From: Scedosporium boydii
Lineage: Eukaryota; Ascomycota; Sordariomycetes; Microascales; Microascaceae
Reading direction: 5' to 3'
Length of the DNA stretch: 64,000 bases
NCBI GenBank assembly: GCA_002221725.1
Contig: NJFT01000013.1
Location: 62,001-126,000, forward strand
Position numbers and translations under genes: made by a program. Shown piece after piece: positions 1 through 10,850 of the stretch (its first letter is position 1; each line of letters starts with the position of its first letter). Below the pieces are notes generated by a model. That model did not search any database. It saw only the letters and a list, made by a program, of their open reading frames with translations, and was not told where the DNA came from.

Positions 1-1235
1 CAAAAAAAGCAGGTCCGGGGTGAAGGACGGAGGACCCCCACACTTTTTCATTGACAACCCTGCCAACAGTGACTGCTCGAGGTTGTACGAAGTACGTCGC
101 TGTGTCATGGTTCTCACAATCCCAGGTGAATCACACACTCCTTTCTTCACTTCGAGGATTTACCCTTGTTTTTTTCGGACAGCTTTTAAGTAATTGAGAC
201 ATGGAAGCGACTGTCATGCCTCCATGAAGTACTGTGAACCCTCCCAGCACTGCCCTCTGGGGAGGTGGTAGGAACATGTCATCTTGCGAGGGCCATGGAA
301 GTCCACAGCCCGTACTTCGTACGAGACAATCTCAGCGAGTGCGCTCTTGGTCGATGATCCTCGCATACTCATCTCTTGCCTATGGCCTATCCCAACCCTT
401 GCTCCCGGGTGCTTACCCCCTTTACCACTCCCATCTTTTTATCCGCATTCAAAATCTTCTGCAAGTCTGTACGAGACTGGTCCCTGCCCCTGTTTGCCAC
501 CGATTCCAAAGACCCCAGGTGATCAGGCACCTGCGACGCATTCCATTCCATGACCTATTCCTTGAAAGAGGACCTCATTCTAACGCCACCGGGGCACTTC
601 TTCTCTTCCCCCGGCGTGGCCCTCGAATGTGGTTGGTGTTGGGAGGGTGTTGTGCTTCCTACACCAGCACACCATCTGGAATCCCCGTCCCTCCTGCCAC
701 CCACCTTCATCCTCGTGGTCCTGCGTCACCACAATCTCACTTCCTTGCACTTGCCCAGTCTAAGCAGTAGTTGCATGTCTGAACACACAAATCCCAACAC
801 CGGACAGGGTTAGGGTCCTAGCCCAGCTACCTCAAAGAACCCATGCCCGAGACCATTCCCTGTATTATGCCTGCCAGAGCCACGGGTCCGATTCGGGACT
901 AAATACGGGATGAAAATTTCTGTTCTCGACCCTGCCATGATTGGGGTTAATACCTTCGCCTTTGGTTAAATTGAGATTGTCTCCCCCCTCCCCCATTCAA
1001 GTTTATGGACTAAAGCCATCACCCTTCCTTCGGTGCTCCGAGCTACAGCCTTTTCACCTGCCGGGTGTGCCGCCGGGCCTCAACTCGCCTCACACTGCCC
1101 ACTCGCCTTGAATCCCCCAAGCCCTGTTAGGGTATTGAGCCAAGTTTAAGACACCAACTCCCTCAACGCTCGGATTCCCATCTCCAAGAGAGTTCATTCT
1201 CCGTCGTCTAGACCAAGTCTTTTCCCGGCACAGAG
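1..1235. other. Upstream spacer of the aldolase gene
   Basis: I see no convincing gene here. The longest reading frame (about 180 codons from 234) has a composition like pyrimidine-rich fungal leader sequence and no recognisable domain. Two copies of the interspersed 9-mer lie at 86-94 (TACGAAGTA) and 313-321 (TACTTCGTA), each inside a GTAC...GTAC imperfect palindrome. The CT-rich stretch at about 1080-1235 looks like the promoter or 5' leader of the downstream aldolase. Confidence 0.5.
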
Positions 1236-2384
1236 ATGTCTCCCCACAACGATTTGTCCTCCCCTAGGAACAGTTTCCTTGGCGAACTTGTCAATCTCCC
1301 TATTGGGCCCTCTTCAGGCTTGATGGTCGCCAACGGATCCTCTTCTCCTCTCGATAGCTCTTTTGACAGTTCGTCGGTCGACACAGACCTCAACAGATCT
1401 CAGCGCCGCCAACGCCGCCTCCGACCCGGCGTTTACGTTCCCACCGTTTGCTTTTTTGAGCCTGGCACGGAAGACGTCGATGTTGAGACCATTGCTCGCC
1501 ACGCCGTCCGTCTCGCCAAGGCCGGGGTAGCTGGCCTCGCAACACAAGGTTCAAACGGCGAGGCCGTGCACCTGACCCACTCCGAGCGACAGCTTGTGAC
1601 GGCCGCAACACGGAAGGCCTTGAACGAGAATGGGTTTTGTGACCTCCCGGTCATTGTTGGCTGTGGGTGCCAGAGCACTCGCGAAACCATTCAATATTGC
1701 CGGGAGGCATGGGAAGCGGGCGGCGATTATGCTCTCGTGTTACCGCCGTCATACTATGCGCCCCTTTTCGCTCCATCTTCGGAGACCGTGCTCCAATACT
1801 TCCGGGAGGTCGCGGACGCCTCGCCGATACCCATCATGATTTACAACTATCCTGGTGGCGCCGGTGGCCTTGACCTCACGTCGGATGTGATTATCTCGCT
1901 GGCTCAGCATCCCAACATTGTCGGCGCAAAGTTCACCTGTGGCAACACAGGAAAGCTGAATCGAGTCGTCGATGCTACGAGGAATATGTTTCGCAAGTCC
2001 GCAGACGATAGCATGAACGGTGATGTCGCCGATCCCGATTTCCTTGTGCTTGCAGGCTCGGCCGACTTTGCGCTTCAGGCCGCCATTGCAGGAGGCCACG
2101 GTATTCTTGCGGGTCTGGCCAACCTCGCGCCCAAGGCTTGCGTCAAGACCTTAGAACTCTTCCACCAGGGCAGGATTCAAGAGGCCCGAGAGATGCAAAA
2201 CGTGCTCTCGCATGGAGACTGGACTGCCATCCAGAGTGGTGTGGTCGGGATGAAGGCTGGGATGGAATCGTGGTTGGCCTATGGAGGCTTCGCGAGAAGC
2301 CCGTTGCCGAGACCGACGAGTGATCAGGTGGAGAAGTGGAAGGAAGGATTCAGGAATCTCGTGATGCTGGAGAAGAGACTCTGA
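1236..2384 (+). CDS. DapA/NanA-superfamily aldolase (dihydrodipicolinate synthase-like)
   Basis: Intronless, 382 aa. Residues from about 65 form a class I aldolase TIM barrel of the dihydrodipicolinate synthase/N-acetylneuraminate lyase family. Visible landmarks are GSNGEA (105-110), which binds the pyruvate-like carboxylate, the YNYPG motif with the proton-relay Tyr203, and GAKFTC (230-235), whose Lys232 should form the Schiff base. Residues 1-64 are a Ser/Arg-rich low-complexity extension without a clear targeting signal. The first ATG (1236) opens the frame; Met30 is an alternative start. Filamentous fungi make lysine by the alpha-aminoadipate route, so a role in diaminopimelate synthesis is unlikely. 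Known fungal relatives cleave 2-keto-3-deoxy sugar acids (the galacturonate pathway) or 4-hydroxy-2-oxoglutarate. The substrate cannot be read from the sequence. The gene appears intact. Confidence 0.9.
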   Translation: MSPHNDLSSPRNSFLGELVNLPIGPSSGLMVANGSSSPLDSSFDSSSVDTDLNRSQRRQRRLRPGVYVPTVCFFEPGTEDVDVETIARHAVRLAKAGVAGLATQGSNGEAVHLTHSERQLVTAATRKALNENGFCDLPVIVGCGCQSTRETIQYCREAWEAGGDYALVLPPSYYAPLFAPSSETVLQYFREVADASPIPIMIYNYPGGAGGLDLTSDVIISLAQHPNIVGAKFTCGNTGKLNRVVDATRNMFRKSADDSMNGDVADPDFLVLAGSADFALQAAIAGGHGILAGLANLAPKACVKTLELFHQGRIQEAREMQNVLSHGDWTAIQSGVVGMKAGMESWLAYGGFARSPLPRPTSDQVEKWKEGFRNLVMLEKRL

Positions 2385-2884
2385 AGAAGTTTTGGCACGG
2401 TCAACCCTTGGGGGAAATTTGCGCCAATTTAGAGGAAGGCGTTTATAATTTCTCGTTTGTCCGGACATCTGACCCCATATAATCGATTTTACAGAGTATA
2501 CCCCTTTCGGTCGCCAACATAATACCGCACACTAAACTACGTTCACGAATGGCCATGTGCCCGTCCCACGCTACGGCATTTATGGTCTAAGGGGCGTTCG
2601 AATTATTATCTAATTCTTTTCTCGAGGCTGTCTCTTCATTTCTCGGTTTTCGCTTAGACTGAGACATGTCAAATTCGGTACATGTCTTGACACGACCATG
2701 TTTTATGATGAGATTAGAGGGTTTGGGGAAAAGCTCGTCTGGCGTTGTACGAAAAGAAAAGGTCAAAGGGGTGTTGCAATTGCTACTGGATTTCTTAGTA
2801 TTTTCCTAGAATTTTGGTTGTCTCGCTTGATTCAAACAGAGCTGACATGATTGTGTCATCTCTTGGATATTTCAAATTTTGTAA

Positions 2885-2957
<73 letters not shown>

Positions 2958-4111
2958 CTTCGTTTCTTTTCTTTTTCGTTTCTTTTTCCTTCTCCTTTTT
3001 ACAATGTAGAGTTTGATTTTAATCGAAAAGTCGCAGATATTTTTCAACATCATTTCTTCCTCGGAGATCTTACGTTCACGTTCCTTTTCTCCTTTATTCC
3101 AAACTTGGCGGAAAGCCAGGCTGAAGCGATAAGTCGAAGGTTCAAATATTGTACAAACCAAATGGACAGGGTCGACTGATCTTACTGGGAAGAGGTTGAG
3201 CGTGATTTTCCTAGGGCAGGAAACCCGAAAGAACGGGACTTGTTGGGCGGACAGACTGGAAGTCGATTTGTTCGCTTTCGTGCATTCTAGTCGTTCCGTA
3301 GTTCCGGTTTCCTGAAACATAAAACTGGCGCTTACCCGCTATGATAGGGTAGTGGTGATTCTCGACGTTGTGCAACTAGTTTGAGCAAGGGGGAGATTTC
3401 GGAGGCTCCATTTAGAGACGGGTGACGAGAAGGGAGAGAAAAGAGGGGAGATCGGTGCAAAAAGAAACGTTCCGGATCGGCGCAGCGGGTCAGAGTCCGG
3501 CCGGAACTCGGGGTGGGGCCGTGGACACACCTTGAAACACGGACACGGAGCGGGGTCGGGAGCACCAAAATATTTCCCGATTACTTCGTATACCTGGCTT
3601 GGTGCTATTAATATCATACACGGAGGATTTGACCGAGCTCATATGTAAGTAATATTGATGGCCTTAGCTTGGAGCTGTTTACCATTCTCTCTGCTTGTCG
3701 ATGGCAGCCACGCATCGAAGTCGACGACCAGCCTCATCGTACCGCCTGTTCGACACCCACCGGGGCCGTCTATAAATCGACATCAATTGGCCTGCCTCCT
3801 CCGCTGAGTCGTGTTACTGCAGGAGATGAGAGAGGAAACTAACCTCTGCTCGATTTCGAAAATTTAGTAAGATACCTGTCCTTTCTGTATATATGCATTG
3901 CATACTCGGCAATTTCACTAAACGATGTGATGTAATTACAGAAACTATGGCTCCTGGAGGGGCCAACATCCAACATGCGGGCCAAACCGTCAAGTCCCGA
4001 ACGCTCCATTTCCCTATTAGCTTTCGTTCTCTCTTGGGATGCTTTTTCTTGAATCAAAGGCGTAAATTCCTATCTATTCTCATTTCTTATTTTTTTTTCG
4101 AACTCCTTAAC
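2385..4111. other. Spacer with long T tract; no gene seen
   Basis: This is 1.7 kb between the aldolase and the APH pseudogene. It holds the 71-nt T run at 2887-2957, followed by a pyrimidine tract to about 3000, and one TACTTCGTA copy at 3582-3590. A GC-rich patch at 3470-3570 opens a minus-strand frame of about 90 codons (3339-3617), but it is Pro/Phe-rich, resembles no family and is probably chance. A CTATAAATC string near 3771 could be a TATA element for the downstream pseudogene. Confidence 0.5.
2887..2957. repeat. Poly(T) homopolymer, 71 nt
   Basis: There are 71 consecutive T residues, followed by T-rich interrupted pyrimidine sequence. On the minus strand this is poly(A) and could be the tail of a retroposed sequence or a mononucleotide microsatellite. 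I found no convincing target-site duplication. The exact length may be unreliable because homopolymers are error-prone in sequencing and assembly. Confidence 0.9.
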
Positions 4112-5508
4112 ATGCTAGCGGAAATATCGTCGCTCTCGACATATTTCGACGAGATCGCCGAAACGAACGGTGATAACGAATGCAGAGCCTGGCTAAACCG
4201 GCTCATCGATGCAAGGGAAGAGCTGGCGACTTTTGTCGGGAGTCGCCGGCCTGGCGGCGGAACCGGGGCGTATGTGGAGTTTCTGAAAGGCTCATTCAAC
4301 ATGAGCTTCCGCTATAGCTTCGAGGAAGGCCGGATGCCATTATCCGGTTCCCTAAACCAGGACACATAGCTACGGCTTTGAGGGACGAAAAGGTTGCGAA
4401 TGAGATCGCGGTTATCGAGTATCTCCGCCAAAATACCACTATTCCGATTCCGCGTGTGCATAGTTGGGGCTTGACGGCAGAGAGCCCGCAGGGACTCGGG
4501 CCGTTCATCATCATGGACTTTGTTGATGGTGTGCTTCTGTCGAGCGTGCTGAAGACACCGACGGAAAGCGATCAAGACGAGCATGTTTTAAATGCGGATA
4601 TCGATGATGCTGTGCTTGGTAAAATATACTACCAAATCGCCGACTACCTCCTTCAGCTCTCTCAGCTCACATTTTCTCGCATTGGGGCTATTTCGAAAGA
4701 GCGGGACTCTCCCACTGGCTGGTCCGTCACGAAAAGACCCCTAACCTATAACATGAACGAACTGGCGTCCGTTACTACCTACCCATCGGACTAGTTTCCC
4801 ACGGCCCCTTTCGACAACGTAAGAGATTACTTCAAGTACATCGCCAAGGAACACCTGACACATCTCCGGACCCAACGCAACTTCGCCAACAACGAAGAAA
4901 TTGCGCGGAAACGCTTCATCGCCCGCCACAGGTTCGCAAAGCTTATCCCGAAGTACTGCCTCGACGATGAGGGATTCGTCCTTTTCTGCGACGATTTGCG
5001 ACCGGCGAACATGCTTGTCGACCCGGAGACTCTTCGGATAACGGCGCTTATAGATTTCGAGTTTACGAATGCGATGCCAGCACAGCTTGCGCGCGACCCT
5101 CCTTGGTGGCTCTTGTTGTCGGGCCCGGAGTCGTGGCTCGAGAGGGGAGATATGGATGATTTTGTAGCTCTTTACGAGCCGAGGTTGGAACAGTTTCTGC
5201 GGGCACTAGAGCGTGTTGAGCGGGAGTCGCAGTCGTCAAGTCGACGCGGTGAGCTTGCTCTTTCTGCTTGTATGCGCGAGTCCTGGGAGATGGGACGTTT
5301 TTGGTTCGACTATGCAGCGAGGAAGAGCTTCGACATTGATATGGTGTACTGGGCGATGTTGCACAATAGGGATGGCGGTGGCATAGATGAACAGCTATTG
5401 GACGACGAGGCATGCTCTGAGGTGGAGGTGCTGGTTAAAAAGAAGATGGAGCAGCTGGAAGCTTACAGGAAAAAGTGTAATATCGCGTTTTCTTCAGGAC
5501 AAGGATAA
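4112..5508 (+). pseudogene. APH-fold (aminoglycoside phosphotransferase-like) kinase pseudogene
   Basis: The reading can be followed from ATG 4112 to the stop at 5508 as one fungal phosphotransferase-enzyme-family (APH) protein. The N-lobe has a glycine-containing segment ending in GSFNMSFRYSF, then IIRFPKPGH and the helix RDEKVANEIAVIEYL. The catalytic-loop-like DDLRPANMLVD lies near 4988 and the metal-binding IDFEF near 5053. Two lesions break it. There is a one-base frameshift at about 4328-4336: the upstream frame runs past MSFRYSFEEG to a stop at 4367-4369, and the downstream frame carries the IRFPKPGH motif. An in-frame TAG lies at 4792-4794, after TYPSD. Beyond the TAG the frame stays open through the catalytic half. 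CAG to TAG is a C-to-T change at CpA, as RIP produces, but one site proves little. Close relatives of this family are multicopy in Pezizomycotina and mostly uncharacterised. Sequencing error could explain the indel but is less likely to explain both lesions. Confidence 0.8.
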
Positions 5509-5723
5509 TTATCGTGCCGATTACTTGAGCGTACTCGAAAAGTGCTGTCAACTTCCTCTTCGCGTTACACCTCTCCCATGCTCGTCTTCAGCGGACCAGA
5601 CGCGATGTGTCAGCACCAAGAGTAAAGAGACTATAGGACGTGGCCAAGAGAATCCGAGGATGGAGCAGGGGAGGAGGGCTTGGCAATAAAGATGCCGGAA
5701 GAGGGACAGGGTAAATCGAGATG
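5509..5723. other. Tail-to-tail spacer between two broken genes
   Basis: This short spacer separates the convergent APH pseudogene and chitinase. A plus-strand frame overlapping it (5387-5689) is the APH gene read in another frame plus its 3' flank. I do not consider it a gene. Confidence 0.5.
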
Positions 5724-8083
5724 CTACTCACTTATCCTGCCAGAGAAAAGTAAATCTTGTTTCCCCGAAGGAGGGCAGGCCGGATCTTCAGGGAAAGCCG
5801 ACACGGCATCCTTGAATCCATCCAAAATTGCTTTGTCGTTGCGCTTGTAAGGGGACTTAGAATATGCAGTGCAGCATTTGGAACGAGCACCTGTCTTGCA
5901 TCCAGCTTCCTCCATGCCCACACGGATCCTAGACGATGGACACCCGCTCCTACAGGACTGGGGTCCGCTAGGTCCGTCGCCGAGGTGATCGAACCAATCA
6001 CACTCGCCATAATGCCAGTCCTCGTCTTGTTCACAGCAAAAGCTCCTTTGGCCAGTATGGCATTTGGAGCCGCCACTCCCGTCTCCCGTAGCGGCCACGA
6101 GGGTTCCTTCGTCCCCACGGCACTGGTCGTCGCATTGGGGGAAGTTTCCCCAAGCACACTGAGACTGTAATTTCATACTGTTTAGTGACTGGCGGTGGGA
6201 TCCGACACCCGCAACTGTGGCACAGCAGCCTGCTTGGTAACTGCTTGTCTTCAAGCAGTACATGTTGTTGCCGCCGATCTCGATCATATCCGCCGGGCAT
6301 TTCCCATCGCAGTGGCCGTTGTTATACCCGTACCAGCCGCACTGGGGAATTGGGTTCCCAGGAGGACAACAAAAGAGGTGGGCCCCGTGGCCTTCACAGC
6401 CTTGTTCATCGAGCATGATCTCGCCGGCTCGTGCCCCGTCATCCTTTCTCGGGGCAGTAGCCCAGCCAGTGGGACAAGCTATTGCATGCCAGCGGCGAGG
6501 CCCATGAGGTTAGCTAATAAAACAAAGGGACAGGATTCGACAGGTAGGAGGAGAGCTTGAACGAGGAAGAGAGAAGGGGGCTGGCTACCTTGTCCACAAT
6601 TCATCCATTTACACTGGGGCTCGGCGTTAAAGAGTGAAGGCTTCTCATCACCGTCCACATCAGCAAGAAGGATAAAATCGGTAGCCCCTTGGGCGGCAGC
6701 ATGGTGCAGAGACTCGGAGAATTTGGCCTCCTTAGTGTCGTGGGAAATAGCCCACACCATGACGCCTCCCAGGCACTTGTCAGCCGCATACCTTATTTTC
6801 ATGCCCAGCGTCTCTTCATCATCGTACGCTATCCAGTTATCGCCCTTCCATATGACGATCTTGACAGCTGCCGAGCCATCCAGGACTGGAGTGAAATTAA
6901 AGACATTGATGCCCATCTCAATTTCCGAGTTTAACATGACTCCAATCTCGTGGCTACATGGCCAAGCAGGGGTTCCAGAGCCATACCTGCAGCCGGGCGA
7001 CGTGTAACTTGGGCTCTCCGCCACGAAGCTGCGGCCGTAGAAACTCATGCCAAGGTTAAGCTTCTGAGGATCAAGACCGCTGCGCCAGAGAAGGTCTAGT
7101 GCTTGATCGATCTCAGTCAAGTTTGTGTGGGCACTGAGATAAGGACCTGCCAACTTGTTGGGGATGTCCCAAACGCCGTGGAGATCATACGACTTGCTGG
7201 AGTTTTCGTAGAGATGTGAGTATACAAGGTCGTTTTGACATATCTCTCTGCGGTTATTGGGGGGTAAGCTGCTCGCAGCTTAGATGATGCAGGAAATGGC
7301 ACGAACATATTAAACCAGTCTACAATGGGCTCTATCCTCTTAAGATCAAAGTGTGGGAGATACCCTGAGAACAGCCATGGGCTGATAAGCAAATGCGCTC
7401 GAGGATGGAAAAAGCATCACAGAGCTCAAGTCTATACTCACAGGTGCAGGCAGGTATGGTGATGCTCAAACCACCCCTGATGGGAGAAAACGCCAGTGCG
7501 TCTTTGAGTCTCGCCAGGAGGAGCGGGTAATTGGAATAGTCCTCGGGGCTACCACCTCGATCTTCAGCCCCAGGGTACTCCCAGTCGAGATCGACACGTC
7601 GAAGTCATGGGTAGCAATAAAGCGAATGACAGATAAGATAAACTTATTCTGGTTGTCTACGGTGGAAGCAATCTTTGGAAAAACGTGCTGCGTCGGACCA
7701 GGATTGCTGAAGTTCCACCCACCGATTGCGATGAAAATCTTCACTCCAGGGTCCATCTTTTTGCGGTAGATCAACCTCTGATACATGGCGACATCTCCAT
7801 CGGAGTAAGGCCGAACTTCGAGCGTCTCGGGGTCAATAGTGGCAAACGCGAAGTTGATATGAGTGTATACCCCCACGGGGATCTGCTCGGGGTAGAAGGC
7901 ATGGCATCGGCGGCCTGTCGCCCACCCCTCGTAGTATCCAACGACCCGCTCGAAGGCGGTTCGCTTGGCTGAGCAGTCTGGAGACTTGTTGGAACACAGG
8001 CCCGATGCGCTGCAATCTTCGGCGTGAGCGAGAGCTACCAGGAATGAGAAGATCAGTGTCAATAGTTTCATAGAGAGCGACAT
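5724..8083 (-). pseudogene. Secreted GH18 chitinase, frameshifted in the catalytic motif
   Basis: This is an endochitinase-like glycoside hydrolase family 18 protein. Segments on the minus strand are 8083-7442, 7364-7307, 7196-6589 and 6478-5724, separated by GT-AG introns of 77, 110 and 110 nt. The start encodes a signal peptide ending near LVALAHA. Segment one carries VVGYYEGW, the THINFAFA strand and FIAIGGW. The family signature DGxDxDxE should follow IATHDFD, but one base is missing near 7597. The frame therefore shifts just before the WEYPG segment and meets a stop at 7466. All downstream exons are otherwise clean: YDLHG, GMSFYGRSF, AYDDEETL, MVWAISHDT, then a long Cys-rich C-terminal region (about 250 residues, many paired Cys). 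Length and C-terminus resemble the subgroup C ('killer-toxin-like') fungal chitinases, but the usual N-terminal LysM/CBM18 modules are reduced to a short Cys stretch. The 3' end may also be shortened. It is either a recent pseudogene or an assembly indel. Confidence 0.8.
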
Positions 8084-9019
8084 CCCAAAGCCCCCAACGG
8101 ATTGAAGCTAGAAGTGACAAACGGAGGCACAAGAAGAGTGGCTAGTTTGTCCAAGAGAGTGGTCGTTGGAATCTGATTGGAGGAGAAGGGGCAACAGGCA
8201 GAGAGTGAGTGAGAGAGAAAAGCAGCAGGAGAGACGAGAGAGAGGAGAACAGCATACGGAGAAGAAGACGACAATACACGGTGGGGGGAAGAGAGCCTTG
8301 GCGAACAATAACAGGTCCTGTGAATATGTCCGAAATATAAGATTGAAGCTCATGTACCGAGGAAAGGCGCCAAAAGCCGAGTTTGGCATTTAACTGCATA
8401 TCACGTAAATTAGAATAAAATGCATGGGCATCCCATTCATCACCAACTTCATTCCCTACCAAAACAACCCCTAAAACACTCACATTTTCAAGGATTTCTA
8501 TACCTCGAACTTCTGGCCTATGTAGAACTGGATATAGATTGTCAAAGCAGGGTTTGCATGATGGCTGAAGTCATGGAAGTGTGGACGAAAGCAGCTACTA
8601 CTGGATACTGTCATCTTTTTTCCAATATACGGCGTTTGCATTTAAAGTATGAGCCTGACTTTTAGCCCCTGTCCTCGACCATCGACCTCTTTCGTCCGCA
8701 TCCTGCAAGCGCATCGCGTCGATACACATGTCAATCATCGCAGCACTGAGGCTTTCTTCACTCAACCCATCGCTCCCGTGCTAGGCGACTCCATGAGTTG
8801 ATATCCGTCCGTTCATCGGGTTCATTCTCCACTAGCACTCTCCTCTCCCTTGCCTAGGCTCTCCTCCAGCTACCTTCCTTTGTGGCCCCTTCCCCCCAAT
8901 GTCTAGAAACCCGTCACTCCTTTGCGTTGCTCGATATTGTCCGTCCCTCCCCTCCCCTCCTGGATACTCTCCTTGGCTCCCAACCCGAAGTCCTTCAATG
9001 CTTGTCCTGCTTTCTCAGT
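8084..9019. promoter_or_regulatory. Shared divergent promoter region, chitinase and LysM genes
   Basis: About 0.94 kb separates the start codons of the minus-strand chitinase and the plus-strand LysM gene, so the two are head to head. The region contains a purine-rich AG tract (about 8195-8260, GAGAGA-like) and a CT-rich leader just before the LysM start. I see no gene. Divergent pairing of a subgroup C chitinase with a LysM gene is a recurrent fungal arrangement and suggests co-regulation. No specific operator could be identified. Confidence 0.45.
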
Positions 9020-10491
9020 ATGACCAGTCGTTCAGTTAGCGTTTCGGCCTTCGTGGCATTCTTGTGGTCTACTTTGGCAGTCGTCAGGGCCGCATCTGAT
9101 CATGGCCACGGCTTCCACATCTACACTTCGGGTGATCTCGACGGGATCATTCAACCCCTTTCGGGCGGCTGCAAAACAGCCCTCACACAACGCATCGATT
9201 GCCACTCTTACGTTGAAACCTTCGGGCGGCTGCGGTATTATGGGTCGCTCGATAATAGTACCTTGACTAGCCTCGTTTGTGATATTCGCTGTGGTGAAAG
9301 TCTGCAGAGTTGGGTTAATAACGTTGAAGCAGAGTGCGGCCCACCAGCTGCCACCTTCGACGACGGGTCGCTTTTGACACTTATAGGCCGCAGGATGCTA
9401 TCCGCCTATCGCCAAACATGCCTGAAAGATGTGGACTCAGGCCGAAATTGTAATGGTGAGTTAGCTGACCGCTATAGACTATAGACATAGTCATAGATAA
9501 CTTCTATCCTGGACCGGCGTCTTGCTGACACACTGCGCCTCCTGGGGTTACTGCCGTTTTAGACTTAATCGACGGGTTTACTGTTGTCACAGATATAAAC
9601 CTGATGCCCACAGAGGAGATCTGCTCATATTGCTACATCCAGCGCAATGCGATGATGCAAAATGACAGATACTCCATCTACAGTGACTTCTATAAGCAGA
9701 GGCTCGAGTACATCTACTCCCGCTGCGAGGTTACCGGTGATACCGACGTGAAAGAGCCTCCAATCCCACCCACTCAGACGGAAGAGCTCTGCTTCTCCGA
9801 TAAAAAGTATATCACGCAAGAGGGCGACACTTGCGATTCAATCGCGCTCGCCCGCTCTGTTTCCTCCGCAGCCTTGTACATGGGCAACCAGCCTAAGTTT
9901 GCGGACTGCGATGACATCGTTCCCGGACTAGAGCTATGCATTCCGCTAAGTTGTGATTTGGTCTACGTCGTCCAAGCCAAAGATATCTATTTCGGAATTG
10001 AACGCAACCATAGAGCTGAGGGTGTCAAACGCGGCGATATAACCCGCTTTAACCCTTGGGTTAACCCATTCTGCACCAACCTTGTTTCGTGGAGCGATAA
10101 CGTATACGGCCACGTCATTTGCCTGTCCCCTCAGGCGGGCTTCGCAAACGCAACAGTGCCTGGAGGCGGCGGCGTTAATTGGGGCGAGTATACTCCAAGA
10201 CCCCAGGCTGGCTATAGCTGGGGGACGGAACCTACTCCCGATGGTGCGGCTCTCGCGCCGGGGACATCGACTTGGTGTAAGTTGTGGTATGTCGCACGGG
10301 AAGGCGACATCTGTCCCTTGCTAGCATTATTAGGACCAAAGACCATCGACATTCAGCTTCTTGTCAACCCGTCCCTAGGCACTGAATACTCACAGTGTGA
10401 TGGCAACATTGTTCCGGGCTTGACATATTGCGTGCTGCCAACTGTCGGGGCGGGACGATACAAAATCCCAGAGGAGCCGGAACCCTCTTAA
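9020..10491 (+). CDS. Secreted LysM-domain protein
   Basis: Exons are 9020-9455 and 9593-10491; the 137-nt intron has a GTGAGT donor and CACAG acceptor. ATG 9020 is the first Met in frame and starts a signal peptide (MTSRSVSVSAFVAFLWSTLA..VRA). The product is about 444 aa. The N-terminal half is a Cys-containing domain found in fungal LysM proteins that accompany subgroup C chitinases. LysM-like units follow: one beginning KKYITQEGDTCDSIA and ending IVPGLELCIP, a degenerate one beginning LVYVVQAKD, and one beginning KLWYVAREGDICPLL and ending VPGLTYCVLP. LysM domains bind chitin or other N-acetylglucosamine polymers. In fungi they occur in wall-protecting and host-masking effectors and alongside chitinases. 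There is no transmembrane segment or GPI signal at the C-terminus, which ends in a Pro/Glu-rich tail. The gene looks intact, unlike its divergent chitinase neighbour. Confidence 0.85.
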
Positions 10492-10850
10492 AGCTCCGCA
10501 AGCAGTCTCCTACATCCTCATAGATAGCGGAGGAACCCAGCATCGCCATCAAATGTTTTGTTTAAGGGGGGCTATACAAGGTAGCCTCAGTTAACCGAGA
10601 GCGATATGCTGTGGGAATACGGTACACATAGAACGGAAGTCCAGGGAAATGTTGGGAAGGCCAGCCGCAGGGGAAGTCAAAGATGACTTACGAAAGGCAA
10701 GATCCCCAGGGCCATCCCGCTAGCTTAGCAACAAATTCCAAGTTGACTGGTTTTTAACAAGTATCCCTGCGTTTCAAGAGATGATCAGCTGTACTGCATT
10801 GAGGATTACAAGTCGAGAAGATACAGCAAAGCGACAATGACTCTTCATGC
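10492..10850. other. Spacer; no gene seen
   Basis: These 359 nt lie between the convergent LysM gene and the 287-codon unknown gene. I see nothing beyond probable 3' untranslated sequence for both. Confidence 0.5.

Noticed and set aside
234..813. Overlapping frames of 87-178 codons upstream of the aldolase
   Set aside because: Composition is that of CT-rich leader DNA, three frames overlap, and no domain, signal or splice context supports a protein.
2814..3320. Frames with poly-Phe or poly-Lys across the T run
   Set aside because: They exist only because TTT/AAA codons keep the homopolymer open.
6185..6560. Plus-strand frames across the chitinase C-terminal exon
   Set aside because: Antisense to Cys-rich coding sequence and without features of their own.
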